Source: OLB9 sp041392785 (lineage in GTDB: Bacteria; Bacteroidota; Bacteroidia; Chitinophagales; Saprospiraceae). From it: a stretch of 64,000 nt of DNA. The notes under the pieces were generated by a model. The model was not told the origin of the DNA and searched no databases. It was given only the letters and a program-made list of their open reading frames with translations. Where the stretch lies: NCBI GenBank assembly GCA_041392785.1, contig JAWKLK010000005.1, positions 1 through 64,000 on the forward strand. Reading direction: 5' to 3'. The translations under genes were made by a program, and so were the position numbers. Of this stretch, positions 10,446-18,517 are shown in pieces (position 1 is the stretch's first letter; every line of letters begins with the position of its first letter).

Positions 10446-13400
10446 CTATTTGCTCAAAAACACCATTTTCTTATTTGCTTTCTGTCCTAAGTATTCTAAT
10501 TCGTAGAAGAATACCCCGCTAGAATTAAGATCATTTTCTGAAATTTTCACTTCATTGTGACCTTTAGCAAAATCACCTTTGATAGATTTTATAATTCTAC
10601 CTGTAACATCATATACATTTAAGGATGCAGTTCCTGCTTCAGGTAAGTAAAACTCTATTCTTGTAAATGTTTCAAATGGGTTTGGAGTGTTTTGGAGTAA
10701 AACCATTTCATTTCTTGAACCCTGTCTGAATTCCATTTGCAAATTCAAGGTATTTAAATTCTCGTTATAAACTTCTGCCGCAAGAGCATCTGATGTAAGT
10801 GTAAGTGTATTGGAAATTGTATTATTCGAAGTTGCTCTGAAAACCAATGTGAAAAGTACCTGATCCTTTGATGCAGAAACAGTGTTTGTTTCTGACCATG
10901 AAACAGTTATTTTACCATCAGTGCTATGTATACGATCTTCAAGACTCAAAATTCCTGATTCAACGTTTTCAAATTGCATTGCTTTTGCATCAAAGTTTAA
11001 TGTCCATTGTGCTCCAGCAATATTTTGAAAGTTATCAGAAGTTACATCAATTTTCACAACTTCACCTTCAGTATAATTTCTGTCTTGAGCAACAAATACA
11101 ACTCCTGCACCTGATCTTGAATCAACAATCTCAGAATTGAATTTACCAGTTGCATTGCCATTTAAGTCACCCACTTTTACAGCTACAAAATCATTATTCA
11201 TATTATCTCCATTCAAAGAATTGATAACTATTGATTCTGATGCATTCCATGGATAAGTGATATCATTGATTTGCTGAGCTTTATTGAAAAATCTCCATGA
11301 AGTATTATTTGTAAATTTAGTATCAATTCCTAAAATTACTTTTCTAAGGCTACTTAAGTCTGCAACAGATACGTTGTTATCCTTATTCACGTCCGCAGCA
11401 AAGTACTTATATGCAGATGTAAATGATTGAATACCGAGGATATGTCTTTGTATCAAAACAAGGTCTAGGGTAGAAACACCATCAAGATAATCTACATCTT
11501 TTACAGGAGTTACAGTATATTTTGTGTTTTCAGCCATGCTGGCGAAGTTGAACTCGCCTTTGTCATCAGTCATTTGAACACTTTGCTCATTGCTATTGCC
11601 ATTCATGACATTTACCTCAACATTCTCAATGGTTTTAACATCCTCTGTGGCAACATGACCTGCAATTCTAGAACCACCACAAGCTGTACCATTTGCCTGT
11701 ATATTTAATTTTACTGTACAATAATCTGTATTTCCTTCAGCATCCCAAACGCTCATGTCTAAATCAACAGAACCTAAATCGTCGCAAGTGAAAATCATGG
11801 AAGAAGAACAATCCTTTTGACTCCAGAATTGTGCTAATCCTTGGTCATATCTTGATTTTGTAGATAATCCATTATTGTCAAAATAATGATCAGTGGACTG
11901 AACTGGTTTAGCACCATTGAAAGTGAATCTCAATCCACATCCAGTAAGTGGGCAATTGTCGGTAGACCCTTTATCGAAGTCTTTTGCCCAAATAGCTATG
12001 CTTCCTGTTGTAGGCATCACCACTGTGGTTAGCTCACTAATGCAGTAAGGAGTTGGTTTTTTGGCATCTACTACTCTGAAAGGATAAGATTTTGTAGCCA
12101 AGTTGCCACAATGGTCTTCCACAGTCCAAGAGATTGTATGTGTACCCACAGGATATACCCCGCTTGCATCATTTTTAGTACCGCTTATTTGTCCTCCTGA
12201 TTGTAGTGTTACAACCCAAGTCCAATCCAACTCACCAGCAGGTGTGCAATCAGTAGCACTATTTGTCAACACTACTTCACCGCTACAATCAGCGCCAAAT
12301 ACTTGGGTATCAGCTTTTGAAGTAGTTTGGATTACTGGTTTATCTTCATCAACTACTTTTATAACTTGAATATCTGTCCACATATTTACATCTTCTGTAG
12401 GTATTGATGGCCAAATATAGGTAGTTGGATCATTGTTATCTCTAAACTTGCACCAGTCAATCACTGTCCATTTTCTTAGTATTTTATAACAAACACCGTC
12501 GACAAAAGGGAACAATTGATCTTCGTAGGTATAAGCTACTTGACTACAAGCTTTAGTACCCAATACCGGCTCACCTGTTTTGGAAGGTTTTGTATCAATA
12601 TTGATACATCCTTTTAATGTTACATCAGCAGGGAAGCTTGTTGGTCCAGCATATGGATTGTTATCTTTTACTGTAATTATTTGGGTACAGCTGGAAGATC
12701 TAGTGCCAGAGTCGGTGACCACAAAAGTACGCGTAAATGTACCTTGTCCACAATTATTTAACTTTCCAGATGTAGTCCATGTCATTTTAGGATTAGGGCA
12801 GTTATCAGTATAATATGGAGTGCTAAGTGCACTAGTTGAATATACAGGTTTGCCTTGTGCTGTGGTAGAAGTGTCTGCTTGACAATTTATAGTCACACTA
12901 GCAGGACAAGTGATGATTGGCGGTACTTTATCCTGAGTGGTCGCTATAACCATACAAGTATTTTTATTATTGTTTGCATCAGTCACCTGTAATTCTATAG
13001 TAACATCTTTTCCAACATCACTACAGTCAAACTGAACATATCCTCCCCAAGTGGAAGTGCCCATTCGTCTTACTAGGAATGATACATCTGAACAATTATC
13101 ATGACTACCGTCATCAAAAGTGGTAGCAAAGACATGTGCCCATCCATTATTAGATAGTGTCACTACTGTGTGCTCATCACATACGGCTACCGGTGGAGTC
13201 TTATCATCTACATAAATTTCCGTAAATGCATAAGTCACATTACCACATTCGTCATAAACTGAATATCTTATCCAAGTACAACCCAATGGTAGACCATTGA
13301 TTACATATCTGTTTTTATGTGATGTTGGGTGATCAGTAATTTGGGATACACTTGTACCGCCATCTTGTGTGACATAGATGCCATCAGTAGGTGCATTTCC

Positions 13401-14792
13401 ATTTTGATCTGCTAATAAGAAAGCTACACTATAATCCCAATCTGAACAATCATATACATTGATAGGCTCAATTACACTCCAAGAACCTGTACAAGAATAT
13501 GGATCAGCTAAGATCACTGATGAAACTTTGGTTTGGCAAGCACCGCTTGGTGCAGTGACATCCGTAGGAATAGTGGCAACTGGACCTTTTTCATCCACTA
13601 CTTTGATGATTTGGTGCATTTGTCTTACACCACCAGTACACCAATCTAGGACAGTCCAATATCTCAATACTTTGTAAGATTCTGCACAAATATCAATTCT
13701 AGTATCTGTATATGTTGTATTGATTTTACAAAGAGTATTGGTACCTATGAAAGCATTATAAATAGTATCTACAGGTGCAGAAACACCATTTCCACCATCA
13801 CAAACGGTCTTCCATGTTTGAAGTGTGTTTGCAGAATTTAATACCATTCTTAAAGAATACTCCCATCCTACAACATTTCCTGCAGTACATCCAGATAAAT
13901 TTGCACCACCATAAACCGTTGGTGTAGATACTTTATATCCATTAACTATTCTAAGAATATTATCATTATGCTTGATGTATGGACCACCTGTTTCGGAAGG
14001 TTCAGGATATCCAGAATTGTTTGTATCCCAATTGGTGACATTCACTGGATTCCATGCATATCCACCATCACACTCTAAGTGAGGTCTATTATGAAGCGTT
14101 CCGTCATAATTTTTCGGAAACTTTATATCATCTATAGATATAGGGCTGAAATAAATGGTTCTTTCACAAACAGTGGAAATATTATTATATTGATCTTTTG
14201 CCTGATACTTGATCACTCTTTTTGCAATATAATCATCATCACATCCTAATTCTGTGACCACATCAGATAATATTGTAGCTGCAAAAGTTCCCTGACAATT
14301 GTCCGTTGCTATCAACGTAGCCAATTGCGCAGATGCCTGATAATCAGGATCCCAACATGTGACTACTTCGGGAGTAGAAGGACAATCAATGGTTGGCGCA
14401 AGCTTATCTTCAAGCTTGATCATACCCCAACATGAGTTATTGCCGAGCCAAACTTTCACTTCGAGAGTTTGTCCGACATAAGAGCCATTTACATGACTAT
14501 AGCCAGTATAACCAGGAATGGTTATAAGCTGACCATTTTGATTTTTAACTTGTACAACGTAGTTACAAGTTGGAAGCACACCGTTGTCTTTAAGCATCAT
14601 ACCTGGAGTGATGTCTACAACACAATCATCATCCATAGATACTTGAACTAAACTGTTACAAGCAAGCGGACAAGGTTGCGTTTGAGCAATCACACCGGAA
14701 TACCACACTGTAAAGACTACAGTCATCATACTCAATTTGAAAACCTTTTCAAAAAGAGTACGGGTTGAATTGGTAAAATTCTCCGATTTCAT
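10446..14792 (-). CDS. Giant T9SS type A cargo protein with HYR-like, dockerin and cohesin modules
   Basis: A 1448-residue secreted protein. After a signal peptide (about residues 12-37, ending GVIAQ), most of the chain is cysteine-rich beta modules of the HYR/Saprospirales type, with recurring KVVDEKGP, DDKTPPVAVCD and DKVPPIITCP phrases. A type I dockerin pair follows near residues 1110-1165 (DVDYLDGVSTLDLVLIQR and DVNKDNNVSVADLSSLRK, calcium-loop pattern D-x-N/D-x-D). A cohesin-like domain lies near 1235-1365. The final ~80 residues are a type A T9SS sorting domain (NTPNPF ... YDVTGRIIKSI). It probably sits on the cell surface or in the matrix. The neighbour at 6954 carries more cohesin-like modules, so the two could interact. 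Confidence 0.85.
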   Translation of the reverse strand: MKSENFTNSTRTLFEKVFKLSMMTVVFTVWYSGVIAQTQPCPLACNSLVQVSMDDDCVVDITPGMMLKDNGVLPTCNYVVQVKNQNGQLITIPGYTGYSHVNGSYVGQTLEVKVWLGNNSCWGMIKLEDKLAPTIDCPSTPEVVTCWDPDYQASAQLATLIATDNCQGTFAATILSDVVTELGCDDDYIAKRVIKYQAKDQYNNISTVCERTIYFSPISIDDIKFPKNYDGTLHNRPHLECDGGYAWNPVNVTNWDTNNSGYPEPSETGGPYIKHNDNILRIVNGYKVSTPTVYGGANLSGCTAGNVVGWEYSLRMVLNSANTLQTWKTVCDGGNGVSAPVDTIYNAFIGTNTLCKINTTYTDTRIDICAESYKVLRYWTVLDWCTGGVRQMHQIIKVVDEKGPVATIPTDVTAPSGACQTKVSSVILADPYSCTGSWSVIEPINVYDCSDWDYSVAFLLADQNGNAPTDGIYVTQDGGTSVSQITDHPTSHKNRYVINGLPLGCTWIRYSVYDECGNVTYAFTEIYVDDKTPPVAVCDEHTVVTLSNNGWAHVFATTFDDGSHDNCSDVSFLVRRMGTSTWGGYVQFDCSDVGKDVTIELQVTDANNNKNTCMVIATTQDKVPPIITCPASVTINCQADTSTTAQGKPVYSTSALSTPYYTDNCPNPKMTWTTSGKLNNCGQGTFTRTFVVTDSGTRSSSCTQIITVKDNNPYAGPTSFPADVTLKGCINIDTKPSKTGEPVLGTKACSQVAYTYEDQLFPFVDGVCYKILRKWTVIDWCKFRDNNDPTTYIWPSIPTEDVNMWTDIQVIKVVDEDKPVIQTTSKADTQVFGADCSGEVVLTNSATDCTPAGELDWTWVVTLQSGGQISGTKNDASGVYPVGTHTISWTVEDHCGNLATKSYPFRVVDAKKPTPYCISELTTVVMPTTGSIAIWAKDFDKGSTDNCPLTGCGLRFTFNGAKPVQSTDHYFDNNGLSTKSRYDQGLAQFWSQKDCSSSMIFTCDDLGSVDLDMSVWDAEGNTDYCTVKLNIQANGTACGGSRIAGHVATEDVKTIENVEVNVMNGNSNEQSVQMTDDKGEFNFASMAENTKYTVTPVKDVDYLDGVSTLDLVLIQRHILGIQSFTSAYKYFAADVNKDNNVSVADLSSLRKVILGIDTKFTNNTSWRFFNKAQQINDITYPWNASESIVINSLNGDNMNNDFVAVKVGDLNGNATGKFNSEIVDSRSGAGVVFVAQDRNYTEGEVVKIDVTSDNFQNIAGAQWTLNFDAKAMQFENVESGILSLEDRIHSTDGKITVSWSETNTVSASKDQVLFTLVFRATSNNTISNTLTLTSDALAAEVYNENLNTLNLQMEFRQGSRNEMVLLQNTPNPFETFTRIEFYLPEAGTASLNVYDVTGRIIKSIKGDFAKGHNEVKISENDLNSSGVFFYELEYLGQKANKKMVFLSK

Positions 14793-14907
14793 GAGATAAT
14801 TAGATTTAAGTTATAAACTAAAAATGATTCCAAATTAATCTCAGACTTATCACGAAGGACTGTTGCAAATGTTGGGCAAGGGGATGCCTATATAAAATGT
14901 ACAATTA

Positions 14908-15582
14908 TTATACCAATTGATTTTCTAATGAAAATTTAATTAGTGTTCCTGTATTATTTACTCCAAACTTTTTCATTATTCGCTTGCGGTGTGATGCCAC
15001 AGTTTGATCACTTATATATAGCTCTTCGGCAATATTTTTAGTGGATTTAAACTGTACTATCAATGCTAAAATTTGCTTTTCACGCTTTGTCAATTTTTGC
15101 TTAAGAATGAATCTATCCTCGTATTTCATGGCATCTTCAACCAGACTTGATTTCTTCTTCTTTTTCTGCACCAATTCTGGAGCTAAACGAAGGCCATCAC
15201 TCAGATATGTATTTCCATCCATAACTTTATCTATACATTCAAGTAAGTCTAAAGCATGATTTGATTTTAACACATATCCATCAACGCCTTGAATGAATGC
15301 TTGGCGAACGAATTTAGATTCACTTATATTAGATAAAACAATGATTCGAAGTGTCGGATTCTCTGTTTTAAGTTCAGAAATAAGTTTGTGAGAATCCTGT
15401 TCCGCTATTGTCAAATCCATGATGAGTAAATCTATGGGATACGCCAGCATCTTTTTAAGCTCAATCATTGAGTACGCTATTCCTACAATCTTTATTGACT
15501 GCATACTCATCTCTGTCAGAATGGCCTGCATACCTTCGGCAAACATTTTTTGCGTATCAGCTATTACAGCTCTTAATGCCAT
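14908..15582 (-). CDS. Two-component response regulator, NarL/LuxR family
   Basis: 224 residues. An N-terminal receiver domain has the phosphoacceptor Asp56 (in LLIMDLT). The C-terminal LuxR-type helix-turn-helix (about 160-220) has the conserved LTKREKQILALI and the recognition helix ISDQTVASHRKRIMKKFGV. No histidine kinase is adjacent. It is upstream of the giant surface-protein gene in the same direction, but the 115-bp gap lets either be transcribed alone. Control of the surface gene is possible but unproven. Confidence 0.85.
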   Translation of the reverse strand: MALRAVIADTQKMFAEGMQAILTEMSMQSIKIVGIAYSMIELKKMLAYPIDLLIMDLTIAEQDSHKLISELKTENPTLRIIVLSNISESKFVRQAFIQGVDGYVLKSNHALDLLECIDKVMDGNTYLSDGLRLAPELVQKKKKKSSLVEDAMKYEDRFILKQKLTKREKQILALIVQFKSTKNIAEELYISDQTVASHRKRIMKKFGVNNTGTLIKFSLENQLV

Positions 15583-15702
15583 TTGATTTATTGTAATTAA
15601 GGTTAATTAATAAAATTCGCTTCAGATACATGTATGTAAATATTATTGACACATCTATCTCCCCTTATAATGGCAAATTGAATGCCAATTTTCAATGTTG
15701 GT

Positions 15703-15740
15703 GCATTCTAGGAATCCTAAAATTCTGCCTTTTTTTATTT
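15703..15740 (+). terminator. Orphan terminator-like hairpin
   Basis: GCATTCTAGGA (15703-15713), one-base loop, then TCCTAAAATTCTGC (15715-15728) gives an imperfect stem. It is followed directly by CTTTTTTTATTTTTA. It points along the plus strand, but no gene ends upstream of it on that strand. It could end a short RNA or be chance in AT-rich DNA. Confidence 0.35.
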
Positions 15741-15860
15741 TTACTTTGCATCTAGCTATATATAAATATCTTTATGCATTACGAATAATCATAATATAAT
15801 AAAAAAATTAATTGAAAATATTTTGGTTAATTTCAAAATCTTCGAATTTTGTAGATAAAA

Positions 15861-15892
15861 TTTGACTACTAGGCAGAGTTTATGTAATTTTG
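15861..15892 (+). promoter_or_regulatory. Bacteroidota promoter of the paa operon
   Basis: TTTG (15861-15864), 20-bp spacer, TAATTTTG (15885-15892). This matches the Bacteroidota -33 TTTG / -7 TAnnTTTG consensus. Transcription should start near 15898-15900, so translation of paaE must use ATG 15912 and not the earlier ATG at 15900. Confidence 0.75.
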
Positions 15893-15906
15893 CGAACAAA
15901 TGTTCG
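15893..15906. promoter_or_regulatory. Palindromic operator over the paa start site
   Basis: CGAACA-AA-TGTTCG is a perfect 6-bp-arm palindrome placed right after the -7 element, over the expected transcription start. A repressor here would block transcription. The natural candidate is the TetR-family protein encoded as the second gene of the operon (16996-17547). Confidence 0.65.
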
Positions 15907-15911
15907 TATTT

Positions 15912-16988
15912 ATGTCCAATGCTAGCTTCTATCCACTTACTGTTTCTGAAATTAGACGCTTGAATAAAGAGAGCGTGTCCATTACTTTTTCTATTCCTGA
16001 CAATCTGAAATCAACATTTCAATTTATTTCAGGGCAATATTTAACAATCAGATCTAAAACTGTAGGTGAGGAAATCCGAAGATCTTATTCCATTTGTTCT
16101 TTTGAAAATGGAGACACCTGCACTATTGGGATTAAAAAAGTAAAGGATGGTGTCTTTTCATCTTACGCCAATTCAGTACTTAAGAAAGGAGATATACTAG
16201 AAGTTATGCCGCCACAAGGCAGTTTTACCATAGCATCATCAGAACATAATCATGTTGTATTTTTTGCAGCTGGCAGTGGCATCACACCGATACTATCACA
16301 TATTAAGAGTCTTCTATTCAACTTCAGTCATACAAAAGTAACCTTGTTTTTTGGCAATCGCAACTTTGAGTCTATCATGTTTAGAGAAGAGCTGGAGGGA
16401 TTGAAAAACAAGTTTATTGATAGGTTTGCCTTATATCATGTCTTTTCAAAAGAAAAAATAGGTTTGCCAATCTTCCATGGTAGGATAGATATAAATAAAA
16501 CTAAGGAACTTGTTCAAACATTTTTGGAAAATGATGAAATAAGTCATTTTTTAATATGTGGCCCAAATGAGATGGTGTTTTCCGTTCGTGATGGCCTATT
16601 ATCAAAAAACATCTCAGAAAATAAAATAAAGTTTGAACTATTCAATGTCTCAAATTTAAAGTCAATTGCGAACCCAGATGAAAGCTTGCCCCATACGCCT
16701 GAAATCATAAGTAATATTTCGATACAAATGGATGGCGATATTTTCGAATTTGAATTGTCATCTGCAGGACAAAACTTATTGGATGCAGCCTTAGAAAACG
16801 GTGCTGACTTACCATTTTCTTGCAAAGGTGGTGTATGCAGCACTTGTAAAGCGAAAGTCTTGAAAGGAAACGTACGGATGGATATCAATTATGCATTAGA
16901 ACCTGATGAGGTCGAAAATGGCTATATTTTGATGTGTCAAAGTCATCCTTTATCTGAAGACATATACATTGATTTTGATCAGAAATAA
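15912..16988 (+). CDS. paaE: Phenylacetyl-CoA epoxidase reductase subunit PaaE
   Basis: 358 residues from ATG 15912 (MSNASFYPLTV). The frame opens 12 bp earlier, but the promoter position argues for this start. It is a ferredoxin-NADP reductase-like protein that passes electrons from NADPH to the diiron epoxidase PaaABC. The N-terminal FAD-binding domain holds RRSYSICS. The central NAD(P) domain has FFAAGSGITPILSHI. The C-terminal plant-type 2Fe-2S domain has CKGGVCSTC and a later ligand cysteine in ILMCQSHP. It is the first gene of the operon. Confidence 0.92.
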   Translation: MSNASFYPLTVSEIRRLNKESVSITFSIPDNLKSTFQFISGQYLTIRSKTVGEEIRRSYSICSFENGDTCTIGIKKVKDGVFSSYANSVLKKGDILEVMPPQGSFTIASSEHNHVVFFAAGSGITPILSHIKSLLFNFSHTKVTLFFGNRNFESIMFREELEGLKNKFIDRFALYHVFSKEKIGLPIFHGRIDINKTKELVQTFLENDEISHFLICGPNEMVFSVRDGLLSKNISENKIKFELFNVSNLKSIANPDESLPHTPEIISNISIQMDGDIFEFELSSAGQNLLDAALENGADLPFSCKGGVCSTCKAKVLKGNVRMDINYALEPDEVENGYILMCQSHPLSEDIYIDFDQK

Positions 16989-16995
16989 GAATCAT

Positions 16996-17547
16996 ATGAA
17001 TCGCGAAGGCATCATATTAGCAGCAGCGGATCTCTTTGAATCCAAAGGTTACTCTGCTACGAGCATGAGAGATTTAGCTGAAAAAGTAGGTCTGATGCCC
17101 TCCAGTCTATATTCCCATATTAATTCCAAACAAGAAATTCTTAAAGAAATTTGTATGTCATGTGCTGATTTATTTACCAAGGGAATGGAGGAAATATTGA
17201 TGAAAGCCGATGATCCAGAATTACAACTGCAAAAATTAATAATGTTGCATATCGAAACTGCCTACGATCATCCCTCATCAATTGCTGTATTCAATGATGA
17301 CTGGCGACATCTCAATGAGAAAGATTTAGTTTATTTTCAGAAAATGAGAACTCAATATGAAAAGAATTTCAAAGAAATATTAATTCAGGGTAAAAAATCC
17401 CATAAATTTAGCTTTCAAAATTTAGAAATCGTATTTGTGACTATATTATCATCATTCAAATGGGCTTATAAAGGTGTTGATAAGTTTCCAAAAAACTTAG
17501 TCATAGATGAGTTAAACCATTTTATTCTAAATGCATTAAAATATTAA
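16996..17547 (+). CDS. TetR/AcrR family regulator of the paa operon
   Basis: 183 residues from ATG 16996 (MNREGIILAAADLF), 7 bp after the paaE stop. The open frame begins 27 bp earlier, inside paaE. The N-terminal helix-turn-helix is typical of TetR (AADLFESKGYSATSMRDLAEKVGLMPSSLYSHINSKQEIL, seen as separate helices), with an all-helical ligand domain behind it. Its place inside the operon and the palindrome at the promoter suggest an autoregulating repressor, relieved by phenylacetyl-CoA or a related thioester. The ligand is an inference. Confidence 0.85.
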   Translation: MNREGIILAAADLFESKGYSATSMRDLAEKVGLMPSSLYSHINSKQEILKEICMSCADLFTKGMEEILMKADDPELQLQKLIMLHIETAYDHPSSIAVFNDDWRHLNEKDLVYFQKMRTQYEKNFKEILIQGKKSHKFSFQNLEIVFVTILSSFKWAYKGVDKFPKNLVIDELNHFILNALKY

Positions 17548-17557
17548 AATAATAATC

Positions 17558-18508
17558 ATGGATATAACCAGTTTAGAGTCTAAATTTAATTCTAGGATTC
17601 AACAAGAAGAGAAAATAGAACCCAAGGATTGGATGCCCGATGCCTATAGGCAAACATTGATACGTCAGATTTCGCAACATGCGCATTCAGAGGTAGTGGG
17701 TATGCTTCCTGAAGGTAACTGGGTCACTCGAGCTCCAAGTCTAAAACGCAAATTGGCATTATTAGCTAAAATCCAAGATGAGGCAGGGCATGGATTATAT
17801 TTATACTCTGCGGCGGAAACATTAGGCGCATCCAGACAAGACTTGATTAACCAGTTGCACACGGGAAAAGCTAAGTATTCTAGCATATTCAACTATCCTA
17901 CCCTATCTTGGTCAGACATTGGCGCCATAGGTTGGCTTGTCGATGGGGCAGCTATCATGAATCAAGTTGCACTTTGCAGAACATCTTATGGTCCATATGC
18001 AAGAGCTATGGTAAGGATTTGTAAAGAAGAGTCTTTCCACCAGCGTCAAGGATATGATATTTTATTGACGATGTGTCGAAATTCTGAAACACAAAAAGCG
18101 ATGGTACAAGACTCAATCAATAGATGGTGGTGGCCGTCGCTGATGATGTTTGGACCGAATGACTCCGAGTCACCACATACCGCACAGTCCATGGAGTGGA
18201 AAATAAAAAGGGTCAGTAATGATGAATTGCGACAAAGATTTGTAGATATGACTGTACCACAAGCTGAAATATTAGGAATTACACTTCCTGATCCAAAACT
18301 AAAATGGAATGAAACCCGCAATCATTATGATTTTGGAGACATCAATTGGGATGAATTCTGGCAAGTCATCAAAGGTAATGGCCCTTGTAATAAATCAAGA
18401 ATTGAAGCAAGAATAAAGGCACATGAACAGGGGCAATGGGTGAGAGAAGCTGCCTCAGCTTATGCTGAAAAACATCAAAAATCAAATCAAAAAGAACAAG
18501 TAGCATAG
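17558..18508 (+). CDS. paaA: Phenylacetyl-CoA epoxidase catalytic subunit PaaA
   Basis: A 316-residue ferritin-like diiron oxygenase subunit that epoxidises the ring of phenylacetyl-CoA (phenylacetate degradation). The metal-binding carboxylate/histidine motifs are visible in KIQDEAGHGLYLYSAAE (near residue 70-85) and CKEESFHQRQGYD (near 150-162). It forms the core complex with PaaC and uses PaaE for electrons. It starts 10 bp after the tetR stop. It is followed not by paaB, as usual, but by an S8 protease gene. Confidence 0.95.
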   Translation: MDITSLESKFNSRIQQEEKIEPKDWMPDAYRQTLIRQISQHAHSEVVGMLPEGNWVTRAPSLKRKLALLAKIQDEAGHGLYLYSAAETLGASRQDLINQLHTGKAKYSSIFNYPTLSWSDIGAIGWLVDGAAIMNQVALCRTSYGPYARAMVRICKEESFHQRQGYDILLTMCRNSETQKAMVQDSINRWWWPSLMMFGPNDSESPHTAQSMEWKIKRVSNDELRQRFVDMTVPQAEILGITLPDPKLKWNETRNHYDFGDINWDEFWQVIKGNGPCNKSRIEARIKAHEQGQWVREAASAYAEKHQKSNQKEQVA

Positions 18509-18517
18509 TCATTAAAT

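Larger units (their letters stand above)
15583..15899. other. Regulatory intergenic region upstream of the paa operon
   Basis: 317 bp between divergent genes. The right end holds the paa promoter and operator (15861-15906). The middle holds two palindromic elements: TGGCA-N7-TGCCA (15671-15687) and a terminator-like stem (15703-15728). I see no protein-coding potential. Confidence 0.5.

Noticed and set aside
15646..15671. TTGACA and TATAAT, E. coli-like promoter boxes
   Set aside because: The spacer is only 14 bp and Bacteroidota housekeeping promoters use a different consensus. No gene follows at the right distance.
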